Source of the DNA: Apostichopus japonicus
Lineage: Eukaryota > Echinodermata > Holothuroidea > Aspidochirotida > Stichopodidae
Assembly (NCBI RefSeq): GCF_037975245.1
Contig: NC_092577.1
Location: forward strand, 6,975,001 to 7,039,000
DNA: 64,000 nt
Direction: 5' to 3'
Positions 44,286 through 54,771 of the stretch are shown here, piece after piece. A program made the position numbers and the translations under genes. Every line of letters begins with the position of its first letter. Position 1 is the first letter of the stretch. The notes beneath the pieces are model-generated. The model saw only the letters and a list, made by a program, of their open reading frames with translations, ran no database searches and was not told the origin of the DNA.

Positions 44286-46465
44286 TCTGAATATTTAATG
44301 ACGTCTGCTCTTAGCACTGATTAGTACATGATGGTGCAAGTCTATCATTTATCATACATATGAAGAATTGAATACTTCAATAAATATATTCTCGGCTGAC
44401 CTCGGCACTAAGTGCCAGATGCCTGTTGTATATTCCGAGGAGTATAGAATGTGGTACATTATGGGAGCTGTCAACGTTTGACTGGGAACAAAGTATGATG
44501 CTAAACTTGATTTTATTCTAATTAGTTTGTTACCATTGAAACTTTGCAAGTACAAATAGTCAGGTCGCATCAGGTACCGTAGGATGGGTTGTGCTCATTG
44601 AATATTTCCATTTGGTGCTCTGCCAAAGTTGGTTATTGACATATATATAGGAAGCCATGGAAGCAACTAATAGTACACAATCTGTGGCACTTACAATCAT
44701 ATATTACTGTAGGTGAGTGTCAACAAACTTAAAATTCTAAGCAATAGATGTACTATGTAGACTGTAATATTTGATTACTAAAAGGTACCCATACAAGGGA
44801 AAAATGTTAATGGTCTACAGACCAAATGTTCAGACAACCAAAATCAGCTTTGGAGGTTGTCCGGCGAAGGACTAGTTGTTCACATCAAATTTGTATGTAT
44901 GTATGATTAGATCCTCCTGCAAGCAGGAACTCGCCACGAAAGCAGGAACTTGCGAAGAATCCTCATTGGCTTATCATAGCTGAGGATCTGAGGAAGGGGG
45001 TTAGGGTGTCCTGGTTGTAGCTTTAAGTGTGCTTATTCCATCACAGTCAAAATGACGGTTGTCAATTAATACTGTGTGATAGTCCCCAATTGTCATGATA
45101 GTATGCAAGCATGTACTGTTATTTTTCTTTTCATACCTTATAAATACTTGTAAATACTTTAAGAGAATTCAGAAATATACTACACTATACTTACCTGAGG
45201 ATTACAGGAGTTGTATGTTTTAACAAAAGTATGTTGTATGGTAATTATAAATATTGAAGTAACTTCATTGTTGATAGCATAGTGGTGTATAGTCACTTTG
45301 AATGTCCCCTTTAACTTCATGTTCTGCTTCATTGATAGACACAGTCTGTGGTTGCTGTGTTAAAAGTCATATTGTAATTCATACATCCTCAGGCACAATA
45401 ATTCATCAAGCATGGCATCATTAAATGCTCTTCAAAATTGTCAAATTGGCAGACAAGTTCAAACATGGATAGCAGTTTTGTGCACATGAGCCATGGTTTG
45501 TTTTCAGAGACATAGGTTAGAACTGTTACAATTGTTATATTATTGTATAGCAACACCATGTATGGTCGCACAGGAGGCTTCACTCTCTTGGTTTTGTGAT
45601 GGAGTAAAGTGGACAATAAAAGGATCTAGTTTCTTAAAATAACTCTTTATTGGTTGATTATTTCATAAGTAAGCCTATCTTATTACAACAAGAACTTTTA
45701 TATTTTGCTACACAGACTTTGAACAATAAATTAATCCCTTACCTAAACAAAAACAGCTAAAAGTTACAAATATAAGAAGAAAACATTTATTTAATTTGTA
45801 TGCTCATGGATTTCTTTCACAGAGTTACTGGAATTATACAGTACACCTTAATGCAAGTACAATGTTAGGGAAGTCTTTCATTAGTTTCAGTATGTACACA
45901 GTATACGCTGTAGTGGAATTTATTTCATTCATAAATATAATTATATTTTCAATCGAAATGTTGGCGAAGATAGAAGTAATGTCACGGATATCAAATATTA
46001 ATAGAGCGATAGAAGAGACATTACTCTATTTCGTGATGTGTATCGCACTACCTAACTATTTCTATAACTAAAGACTATTAATTGAAAGCGATTCATTAGT
46101 GAGATGAATTTTACCTTAAATTGTATGTTCAAATAACTTATAAATACTGCTGCACCTTCCCCATCGCATATTGTGTGCTAGAAACAGATGGCGGTCTTTG
46201 CTTCTCTCGTTATTGTTTGCACTTTTTGTTCGCTCTTAATGTCCGCTACCTTCAAACAGGTTCGATTCGTTTTCGCGTTACTGTATTATGCAATTGTAAA
46301 CAATAATACTTGGTATTAGCAATTAGAGGTACAGGCACTGATCAAAACAATTGTCGACGGTTGTTGTTCCAAAGATAATACAATGAAGGTAAGGCGTAGT
46401 GTGAAACTGTTTTTTACTTTTGGTAACGATGAGTTCACTTGTTGTAGGCGTATGGATCAATCCCC
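44286..46465. other. Non-coding, with one SINE tail fragment
   Basis: The only recognisable item is a tail fragment of the minus-strand SINE at 44893-44985 (GATCCTCCTGCAAGCAGGAA, CCTCATTGGCTTATC), preceded by a TATG run. The 91-codon frame near 45796 is hydrophobic and AT-driven, without motif or splice context; I do not call it a gene. Confidence 0.45.
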
Positions 46466-46566
46466 TAGAAATATTGAGAGGGGGTTATAGCGCTCACGAG
46501 GGTAAATCTCTGCAAAATAAACTAAGTCCGAGATCTGTGCAGTGCGTTATAGTATCATTAAAAAAT

Positions 46567-49430
46567 TCCCATTGACTTTGTGTTAGCTCCGTGAGGCGTT
46601 GCAAAAGTTCAAAGCCCCCAGTCCCAAGCCCCCCACGGTATGGTACTCATACTTCATGGACGTCTAGTTGTTACATACGAAATTTGGGTCAGGACTTAGT
46701 TTGGGTCAAATCCCTATTTTCCATGGCGCATGGGGCCCGAAACAAATGCCAAATATGCCAATTCTGTTTTGGACTTAGAAAAAAAATGAAACAGCTCCCA
46801 TTGACTTTGTGTTAGCTCCGTGAGGCGTTGCAAAAGTTCAAAGCCCCCAGTCCCAAGCCCCCCACGGTATGGTACTCATACTTCATGGACGTCTAGTTGT
46901 TACATACGAAATTTGGGTCAGGACTTAGTTTGGGTCAAATCCCTATTTTCCATGGCGCACGGGGCCCGAAACAAATGCCAAATATGCCAATTCTGTTTTG
47001 GACTTAGAAAAAAAATGAAACAGCTCCCATTGACTTTGTGTTAGCTCCGTGAGGCGTTGCAAAAGTTCAAAGCCCCCAGTCCCAAGCCCCCCACGGTATG
47101 GTACTCAAACTTCGTGAACGTCTAGCTGGTACATACGAAATTTGGGTCAGGACTTAGTTTGGGCCAAATCCCTATTCTCCATGGCGCACGGGGCCCGAAA
47201 CACATGCCAAATATGCCAATTTTGTTTTGGACTTAGAAAAAAAATAAAACAGCTCCCATTGACTTTGTGTTAGCTCCGTGAGGCGTTGCAAAAGTTCAAA
47301 GCCCCCAGTCCCAAGCCCCCCACGGTATGGTACTCAAACTTCGTGAACGTCTAGCTGGTACATACGAAATTTGGGTCAGGACTTAGTTTGGGTCAAATCC
47401 CTATTCTCCATGGCGCACGGGGCCCGAAACACATGCCAAATATGCCAATTTTGTTTTGGACTTAGAAAAAAAATAAAACAGCTCCCATTGACTTTGTGTT
47501 AGCTCCGTGAGGCGTTGCAAAAGTTCAAAGCCCCCAGTCCCAAGCCCCCCACGGTATGGTACTCAAACTTCGTGAACGTCTAGCTGGTACATACGAAATT
47601 TGGGTCAGGACTTAGTTTGGGCCAAATCCCTATTTTCCATGGCGCACGGGGCCCGAAACACATGCCAAATATGCCAATTTTGTTTTGGACTTAGAAAAAA
47701 AATAAAACAGCTCCCATTGACTTTGTGTTAGCTCCGTGAGGCGTTGCAAAAGTTCAAAGCCCCCAGTCCCAAGCCGCCCACGGTATGGTACTCATACTTC
47801 ATGGACGTGTAGTTGTTACATACGAAATTTGGGTCAGGACTTAGTTTGGGTCAAATCTCTATTTTCCATGGCGCACGGGGCCCGAAACAAATGCCAAATA
47901 TGCCAATTCTGTTTTGGACTTAGAAAAAAAATGAAACAGCTCCCATTGACTTTGTGTTAGCTCCGTGAGGCGTTGCAAAAGTTCAAAGCCCCCAGTCCCA
48001 AGCCCCCCACGGTATGGTACTCAAACTTCGTGAACGTCTAGCTGGTACATACGAAATTTGGGTCAGGACTTAGTTTGGGCCAAATCCCTATTCTCCATGG
48101 CGCACGGGGCCCGAAACACATGCCAAATATGCCAATTTTGTTTTGGACTTAGAAAAAAAATAAAACAGCTCCCATTGACTTTGTGTTAGCTCCGTGAGGC
48201 GTTGCAAAAGTTCAAAGCCCCCAGTCCCAAGCCCCCCACGGTATGGTACTCATACTTCATGGACGTGTAGTTGTTACATACGAAATTTGGGTCAGGACTT
48301 AGTTTGGGTCAAATCTCTATTTTCCATGGCGCACGGGGCCCGAAACAAATGCCAAATATGCCAATTCTGTTTTGGACTTAGAAAAAAAATGAAACAGCTC
48401 CCATTGACTTTGTGTTAGCTCCGTGAGGCGTTGCAAAAGTTCAAAGCCCCCAGTCCCAAGCCCCCCACGGTATGGTACTCAAACTTCGTGAACGTCTAGC
48501 TGGTACATACGAAATTTGGGTCAGGACTTAGTTTGGGCCAAATCCCTATTCTCCATGGCGCACGGGGCCCGAAACAAATGCCAAATATGCCAATTTTGTT
48601 TTGGACTTAGAAAAAAAATAAAACAGCTCCCATTGACTTTGTGTTAGCTCCGTGAGGCGTTGCAAAAGTTCAAGGCCCCCAGTCCCAAGCCCCCCCACGG
48701 TATGGTACTCATACTTCGTGGACGTCTAGTTGATACATACGAAATTTGGGTCAGGACTTAGTTTGGGTCAAATCCCTATTTTCCATGGCGCACGGGGCCC
48801 GAAACACATGCCAAATATGCCAATTTTGTTTTGGACTTAGAAAAAAAAAATGAAACAGCTCCCATTGACTTTGTGTTAGCTCCGTGAGGCGTTGCAAAAG
48901 TTCAAAGCCCCCAGTCCCAAGCCCCCCACGGTATGGTACTCAAACTTCGTGAACGTCTAGCTGGTACATACGAAATTTGGGTCAGGACTTAGTTTGGGCC
49001 AAATCCCTATTCTCCATGGCGCACGGGGCCCGAAACACATGCCAAATATGCCAATTTTGTTTTGGACTTAGAAAAAAAATGAAACAGCTCCCATTGACTT
49101 TGTGTTAGCTCCGTGAGGCGTTGCAAAAGTTCAAAGCCCCCAGTCCCAAGCCCCCCACGGTATGGTACTCATACTTCGTGAACGTCTAGCTGGTACATAC
49201 GAAATTTGGGTCAGGACTTAGTTTGGGTCAAATCCCTATTTTCCATGGCGCACGGGGCCCGAAACACATGCCAAATATGCCAATTCTGTTTTGGACTTAA
49301 AAAAAAATGAAACAGCTCCCATTGACTTTGTGTTAGCTCCGTGAGGCGTTGCAAAAGTTCAAAGCCCCCAGTCCCAAGCCCCCCACGGTATGGTACTCAA
49401 ACTTCATGAAAACTTAGCTGGTACATGCGA
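46567..49430 (+). repeat. 229-bp satellite array, left arm, about 12.5 units
   Basis: Units start TTAGCTCCGTGAGGCGTTGC at 46583, 46811, 47040, 47269, 47498, 47727, 47956, 48186, 48415 and on to 49333, a period of about 229 bp. Two subtypes alternate: CATACTTCATGGACGTCTAG and CAAACTTCGTGAACGTCTAG. Each unit contains CCATGGCGCACGGGGCCC and an A-run. The same array lies in reverse orientation at 55986-59068. Confidence 0.92.
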
Positions 49431-49691
49431 AATCCCTATTTTCCACGGCGGATAACCTTCTTCTATTACAACATTCTTAACAACTCCTGAACCTTACGCC
49501 AACTATGTTAACTTGATTATTTCTGTATCGTACGGAAGCGTAGAAAGGACATTGCATTGACTTGCACACTTAATAAAATATATCAATACGTCAAACTTTT
49601 GAAAACTGCGTTTTGCACACTTCGTACAACTTGTCAATACTAAGAGGCTGGATGACAAAATATACAAGGGAAAAATACAAGCACAGAGTAC

Positions 49692-50215
49692 ACACAGTAC
49701 AAATATAATTTTCCAATTTGAGATTTCATGTTTAACACATGTATCTGCCTAATTTCTACCCTAGTTTCTTCACAGAAAGTAATGATGTTACTATACAGTC
49801 ATGGAAAGCAATCGGATAGTGATCGCATTGAATACGCCTTTCAAACTATTTCGTAATTACGAACAGCAGAACAGTGTTAATAAAGTGATATCAATTGGAA
49901 ATATGTTTGGTACAATGTGTAAAAGTTAAGACCTGACGTTTCGATCCTAGCAGGATCTTCTTCAGAGGCTCAAGGACAAAATAAGTGACAAATACAAGCA
50001 CAGAGTACAGACAGGTTAATGAGTATAGTGAATACGGGGAACACAAAAGAGTAAGGTGAAAGAGGATTAGTAGACAAAGGTAGTGAGAGAACGAAGAAAT
50101 TTATAGGGGGAGAGGAGAGGTACAGCAAATAAACCGCGGAGGGACAAAGGGCGGATTCAAAGAAGGGGATAGGAATAAACTGCAGAAGGACAAAGACAGG
50201 GCTTCTTTAGGGTCG
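49692..50215 (-). mobile_element. Penelope-like element tail, minus strand
   Basis: The minus strand matches the non-coding tail that follows the GIY-YIG fragment at 50500-50815 and the tail at 55430-55740 (TCTGTACTCTGTGCTTGTAT, CCTCTTTCACCTTACTCTTT). It contains the hammerhead-like motif at 49935-49971. No coding part is in this piece. Confidence 0.6.
49935..49971 (-). ncRNA. Hammerhead-like ribozyme motif in a Penelope tail
   Basis: Minus strand reads GAGCCT-CTGAAGA-A-GATCCT-GCT-AGGATC-GAA-ACGTC. This gives the CUGANGA box, a perfect 6-bp stem II with a 3-base loop, the GAA box and a GUC cleavage triplet; AGG after GUC can pair with CCU before CUGA as stem I. Stem III would be just the self-complementary ACGU, as in dimer-dependent hammerheads. 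One extra A lies between CUGAAGA and stem II, which departs from the consensus, so catalytic activity is uncertain. Penelope-like elements of animals are known to carry hammerheads. Confidence 0.4.
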
Positions 50216-50339
50216 CCATTGTTGGAATCTATTGCTATCCAGAGTCAAATTATGGAGCTGTGATTTCAAAGAATCGTAACCTTTACTTACACCGAGTGGA
50301 GCACTGGAATAACACAGAGTCACTTCTAGGCGTTCCCAC

Positions 50340-50815
50340 GGACTCTGGTTTGCTTAAAGCATGCATAGGTAGAGCTAAAATGAAAACAGCAGATAAGATC
50401 TCTTGCAGAGTTTGCGGCATCCAGTATGTTGGTGAAACCAGAACCACCCTCAAGAAGATATTCTATGGTCACAGATCAACAGTGGATTTTGCTTTCCCCC
50501 CACCCTCCTTTCCTTCTCCCCCTGGTTACCTCCATTCTCTTGGCTCTCTTCCACCCTTTTTCTCCACACCTCCATGTCTTTGTCCTTCTGCAGTTTATTC
50601 CGTACCCTCTTCCCTAATACTTCCTTTGTCCCTCCACAATTTGTCTCCTGTACCTCTCCTCTTTCTGTGTAAATTTCTTCGTTCTATCCTTCCTTTGTCT
50701 AAAAATCCTCTTTCACCTAATTCTTTTGTGTTCTCCCTATTCTCATTAACCTGTATGTCCTTCAGCCACTGGAAGATCCTGTTAGGATCGAAACGTCAGG
50801 CCCTTAACTTTTACA
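50340..50815 (+). mobile_element. Penelope-like element 3' part with GIY-YIG endonuclease
   Basis: The translated segment ISCRVCGIQYVGETRTTLKK then FYGHRSTVDF matches the C-X2-C...YVGET...L...HR signature of the GIY-YIG nuclease at the C-terminus of Penelope-like proteins. The nuclease is cut short after STVDF; what follows to 50815 is CT-rich untranslated tail with a decayed hammerhead-like motif at 50769-50799 (CTGGAAGATCC in place of CTGAAGAAGATCC). The reading frame through the CT-rich part is not protein coding. Confidence 0.65.
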
Positions 50816-50825
50816 CATTGTACTT

Positions 50826-50925
50826 AACACATGCGCGTATCCAGGGGGGCGTTGGGGACGAATATACGCACAGAGCGGAAGGCCCGGGTTCGAATCCCTG
50901 TGGAGGCTGAAAGTTTTTTCACTGT
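50826..50925 (+). mobile_element. hAT-like end fused to a B-box-bearing segment
   Basis: CATGCGCGTATCCAGGGGGG is nearly the start of the element at 31244. It is followed by CCCGGGTTCGAATCCCTGTG, which includes a perfect pol III B box GGTTCGAATCC. No convincing A box precedes it. Confidence 0.4.
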
Positions 50926-50997
50926 TCTTGATTTTCCAACTCATTACGATTTTCATTTATATATATTCATTTGCCTTTGTCGTTTACCTCCATTGCA

Positions 50998-51045
50998 TTA
51001 ATATATATATAAATATATATATATATACCGTATATATATATACCG

Positions 51046-51078
<33 letters not shown>

Positions 51079-51302
51079 GTTGAGACTAGTGGATATATAT
51101 ATATATTCGTCAGCAATACTTGGCAGTCGAATGAAAAGTACAAAATGACACATTTCCAATATATTTTCTAAAACTTACTCCTTTTTTGTCAATTATGAGC
51201 CATATCTTATTTCTCTGGTTTTCTCTAATAATATTTTCTTTTGGAGTAAACGTGGATTTTCGTTATATATATATATTTCGTTATATATATATACTATATA
51301 TA
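50998..51302. repeat. TA-rich microsatellites
   Basis: Nearly pure TA with occasional CCG at about 50998-51110, and shorter TA runs at about 51264-51302. No gene between them. Confidence 0.8.
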
Positions 51303-51361
51303 CAACAATACTATATTAGAATATGATGACGCGTGTGTGTGTATGATCGCCTTAAACAATT

Positions 51362-51430
51362 GTAAAATTGTGCTATGAAACCAACTGTGGCTGGTCTTGA
51401 ACTCGAACGAGTCGTCTGGGAACATGACAC
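51362..51430 (+). repeat. Shared 65-bp segment, also at 31325-31392
   Basis: ATTGTGCTATGAAACCAACT then GTGGCTGGTCTTGAACTCGA and GAGTCGTCTGGGAACATGAC recur at 31328 with few changes. The minus strand includes AGTTCGAGACC in the other copy, a pol III B-box-like word, so an old SINE piece is possible. Confidence 0.5.
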
Positions 51431-51699
51431 ATTTCGATATTAGACCAAATGTATGTGCGAACTGAACTAGACATATGTCCTTCGATGCTACACTGCCATC
51501 CAGAGATAGAAGGTTATACAACCGCGAACTGAATGCTAATTGTTACCCCACCCTAGTACCGTAAGTCATACAATGAATCTAAAAATAAATTCCGCATGTG
51601 ATTTGAGAATTGAGCACATTTCCTGTGAATATCATGTAGTGGATCCAAAGGCGTATCATTGCCGGGGCGGACGCACGCATCTCTTCCTGAGATTGTTCA

Positions 51700-52045
51700 C
51701 ATCTACATAACAATTAAACATTTTGCCAAAAAATGTCCAATTGACGAGAAAAGATAAGTTGTCAATTAAACATTTTGCAGAAAATGTTTCAATTGCTCAG
51801 ATGGAATGAAGTGAACAATTAAACATTTTGCCCAAAAATGTCCAATTGACGAGATACGATAAGTTGTCAATTCAACATTTTGCAGAAAATGTTTCAATTG
51901 CTCAGTTGAAATGAAGTGAACAATTAAACATTTTGCCAAAAATGTCCAATTGGCGAGGTATGATAAGTTGTCAATTAAACATTTTGCAGAAAGTTGTTCA
52001 ATTGCTCAGTTAAAGCAACTGAACAATCCAACATTTTTCTGATTT
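51700..52045. repeat. Tandem array of hairpin-forming units
   Basis: Units of about 104-107 bp, three copies. Each contains two hairpins: CAATTAAACATTTTGC then AGAAAATGTTTCAATTG, and CAATTAAACATTTTGCC then AAAAATGTCCAATTG. The half-units are related to each other, so the array is built from an approximately 53-bp palindromic module. Confidence 0.75.
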
Positions 52046-52049
52046 TTGA

Positions 52050-52975
52050 TAAAATTTTATCTTATTATCTAAACAATTTACTGAAAAAGGTCAACTTATG
52101 GGGCAAAGTTTTTCTAATGTCGATGGCACTTTTAAGCTTCCATAGATTAGCATTGAGCGTTTTCATACAGCCAATGTATATTCTGAACTTACTTGAAGCT
52201 AGCGGACAGGGTCAACCCACCCAATAGCAAAATTAATACATAAATTAACCGAATTGAAGCTGAACGTTGTACAGTAGTTCTAAAAGGCATTTTTTTAGAG
52301 TATTCAAAATCGTACGAAGTTTTGTATGGTGGAGTATAAGGTTCGCGAGATACAATTCCTCAATACGACAAGGAAAACGTGTTAAATATGACTGATTAAC
52401 GGTCAATTTTGACAGAAAAATTTAGGTCACTCACAAATTACAAGAATATGTGAAAATTAGAGTGCGACAGTCTGAAAAATGAGAGTGCGACAGTAGGAAA
52501 TTCCGACTGTCGCACTCTAATTTTCCAACTATCGTCAGTTTTACCAAGATTGAGGGGTGAGACACCCACGGCCCTTCTAGCGACGTCCCTGCTTCGCCCG
52601 TAGTGCCAAGAACTTGGCAAATCCGGCAACACACCACTTCATCGATAAACAAAGTGATCGGGGTTGTGTTTTAGTGACAACAAGAGGTCGTTCACTGACC
52701 TACATGGAGTGTGCATGACCACTCCCGATTTTGCAATTTCCCAAGATCAGGCCCCGAAAAATTTCAAGACAATGTACTGTATGGATATCTAGCAATATCT
52801 AGCGATATCTATAGGGATGAAAATCCCAAGATCTTCCATAAACTGAAGGCAAATAGAGAATCGAAGCCTTCAGTGTGTAATGAACTTAAAACCTTGCGTC
52901 TTTCGAAATGAAAAGAATGTGGGGCATTGCCTATAAGCATATAAAAGTTATTTATTTCAGTCTCATTTCAATTAT
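52050..52975. other. Non-coding with one perfect hairpin
   Basis: Holds the 21-bp inverted repeat described separately (52452-52525). No gene or other repeat seen. Confidence 0.45.
52452..52525. repeat. Perfect 21-bp inverted repeat
   Basis: Arms 52452-52472 and 52505-52525 (GAAAATTAGAGTGCGACAGT, one further base, and the complement). The loop contains a third, direct partial copy GAGAGTGCGACAGTAGG. The pattern suits a small fold-back produced by template switching. Confidence 0.8.
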
Positions 52976-54192
52976 TCGAATTTGTAAATCAAACAGCAGA
53001 TATCACATCATATCAGTGAACATGAAAATGGCGTTCTAGAATGAACAGCCTCCAAACTGTGTATGTGTGTAGTGTTCGGTTTCGGAAATATATGGTATAT
53101 TTTCATTTCCTTCAACGAAGTTTCATAGTCGCCATTATAAGAGGTTTTAATATTTGTACACCAATACATGGGCGCAGATCATGGCGGGACAGCGGGACGC
53201 GTCCCCACCAACTTTTTCAGTGGTGGGGACATGATATACCATGTCCCCACCAATTTGTCTTGACCAAACGTTGCATTTCAAATTCCCCTGTATTAAACTT
53301 TGGCGTATTTTGATCCAGCATTGTGCAAATGACATGCTATAAAAAACGATAATGATTACTATTGACACTGTTAGGCGTGACTTCTCCGCTGAAGTATTAA
53401 CACATTCGATCATGTGAAACATAATCTATACATGAGACTGGTAAATTGTGGTCAGCAAAACAGACTGAGTGCGAACAAAACAATCGTTAACAACTCACAC
53501 TGTGTGTTGCCAATTTGAACTACCTTCACGTTCAGTTCTAATTTTACTATATTTATCCACAGTTGTTAAATATAGGACGGATATCGCATTTGCGGCAGTC
53601 TATAATTATTTTCTGGGAGACGACCCCAGACCCATCGTATACAAAAGTCTACTTGGATTATTTGTCCCTGATTTTTTTCCGCAGACGCCCATGTGCTTCC
53701 CAAACTAAATTTATAGGCCACGAGATCTAAAACTAAAGTAGGTTTGGGAGCATCATTTGGGTCTGCAGGAACTGTTATTGCCGGCGATCTGAGAGGTATA
53801 TTTGCCCAAAATTTTGTGTACGTTAAGCCTGAACCCATGGTCGCGCTCCGCTTAGAGAGTATCAGAGAACAGACATGCGTCCCCACCATTATCCAAGACT
53901 GATGTGCGCCCATGGACCAATAAATTAACTGTGTCTAAATTTTCGAAATTTCCCTGACCAACATTCCTTAGCATACTTCCCTCTACTCGTGCAATTTTGA
54001 CCGGTCTGTTAAGGGGTTGAAGGAGGTCTTTCTGTATTGATTGTCCATAGATGAAATTTTGTGCAACATTATGGGTATGTTTTGAAGTGAATTTATTTCA
54101 CGAAAAGTGTGAATTTTCAAATTCTGAACGAATAATTGGCTAAAAACCTTGAAAAGTGTGGCTGACGGGTATTAGGGCTGCGACATAGAATC
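52976..54192 (+). repeat. Unclassified interspersed repeat R, copy 2
   Basis: Aligns with 31637-32475 across its length and is split by the hAT element at 53167-53914. It ends at about 54192 where LINE sequence begins. No coding frame. Confidence 0.7.
53167..53914 (+). mobile_element. hAT-type element, CATGGGCGCAGATCA ends, 748 bp
   Basis: Starts CATGGGCGCAGATCA and ends TGATGTGCGCCCATG, a 15-bp inverted repeat with one mismatch. CACCAATA (53159-53166) and GACCAATA (53915-53922) flank it. Copy 1 of repeat R shows the uninterrupted target ACACCAATAAATTAAC. A palindrome-like GTGGGGACATGATATACCAT with TGTCCCCACC lies near the left end, and the conserved module near the right. No transposase. 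Confidence 0.85.
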
Positions 54193-54730
54193 ATACAAAT
54201 GACATTGACGGAGATGTTTTGTGTACAGCTAAGAAGTTTGCTGATGACACCAAATTGTATTCTGAGGTCTCTTCTAAAAGCGATTCTGCGAAGTTTCAAA
54301 CTAATTTGGATAAGTTTTTTCCTGTTCTCAGTGATGGCAAATGCTTTTTAATATTGATAAATGCAAGGTAATGCACATTGGCAGGCGCGTAGCCAAGGGG
54401 GGGGGGGGGGGGCGAAGGGGGCAGCCCCCCCCCCCCCCTGAGCATATTTTTTTTTTTAAATTTAATGTTTTTATGATATCGCTAGTATTTTCAAAAGAGA
54501 AAATGCTAAGATGCAACTTACAAGGCCTGGGAAGTGCCATTTCCAGCGATCTGGGAAGCATTTTCAGCCAAAATTGTCTTGTACGCTTCGCGCCAACCCA
54601 TAGTGGCGCTACGCTTAGATAGTTTGCAATGCCGAATCTACAGTTTCGCCCCTCCCTTGGCAAATTCCTGGCTACGCGCCTGCACGTTGGTTGTAGTAAC
54701 CAAAAGTATACATACAATCTTAAAGGTGTG
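54190..54730 (+). pseudogene. LINE reverse transcriptase fragment, split by a hAT element
   Basis: The frame TNDIDGDVLCTAKKFADDTK then LYSEV carries the RT catalytic FADD motif in the style of CR1/Jockey-like LINEs. After a one-base shift the next frame reads WQMLFNIDKCKVMHIG, the conserved FN..KCKVMH(L/I)G block. The sequence is then interrupted by the element at 54382-54682 and resumes as HVGCSNQKYTYNLKG at 54683. The fragment is only about 120 residues, truncated at both ends, with a frameshift. Confidence 0.8.
54382..54682 (+). mobile_element. hAT-type MITE, CAGGCGCGTAGCCA ends, 301 bp
   Basis: Begins CAGGCGCGTAGCCAAGGGGG and ends ATTCCTGGCTACGCGCCTG. Flanks CACATTGG (54374-54381) and CACGTTGG (54683-54690) form the target duplication with one later change. 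It carries the shared subterminal module (GGGAAGTGCCATTTCCAGCG ... GTGGCGCTACGCTTAGATAG). It interrupts the LINE RT block precisely at the HIG codons. Confidence 0.9.
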
Positions 54731-54771
54731 TAGTTACAGGAGGTCTTTCTTGAAAATGTAAGTTGGCCTGA

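Noticed and set aside
45796-46071. 91-codon hydrophobic plus-strand frame as a membrane protein gene
   Set aside because: AT-driven composition, no homology recognised, no splice or regulatory context.
46591-48418. Repeated 74-codon open frames in the 229-bp satellite
   Set aside because: They begin at GTG, exist because of the repeat unit, and the 229-bp period is not a multiple of three, so no protein could extend across units. The minus-strand one at 56995-57228 is the same artefact.
50870-50905. A tRNA gene around GGTTCGAATCCC
   Set aside because: There is a good B box but no A box or cloverleaf arms.
50260-50910. 216-codon frame as one protein
   Set aside because: Only about 45 codons in the middle are Penelope GIY-YIG sequence; the rest is CT-rich untranslated tail and hAT-like end read by chance.
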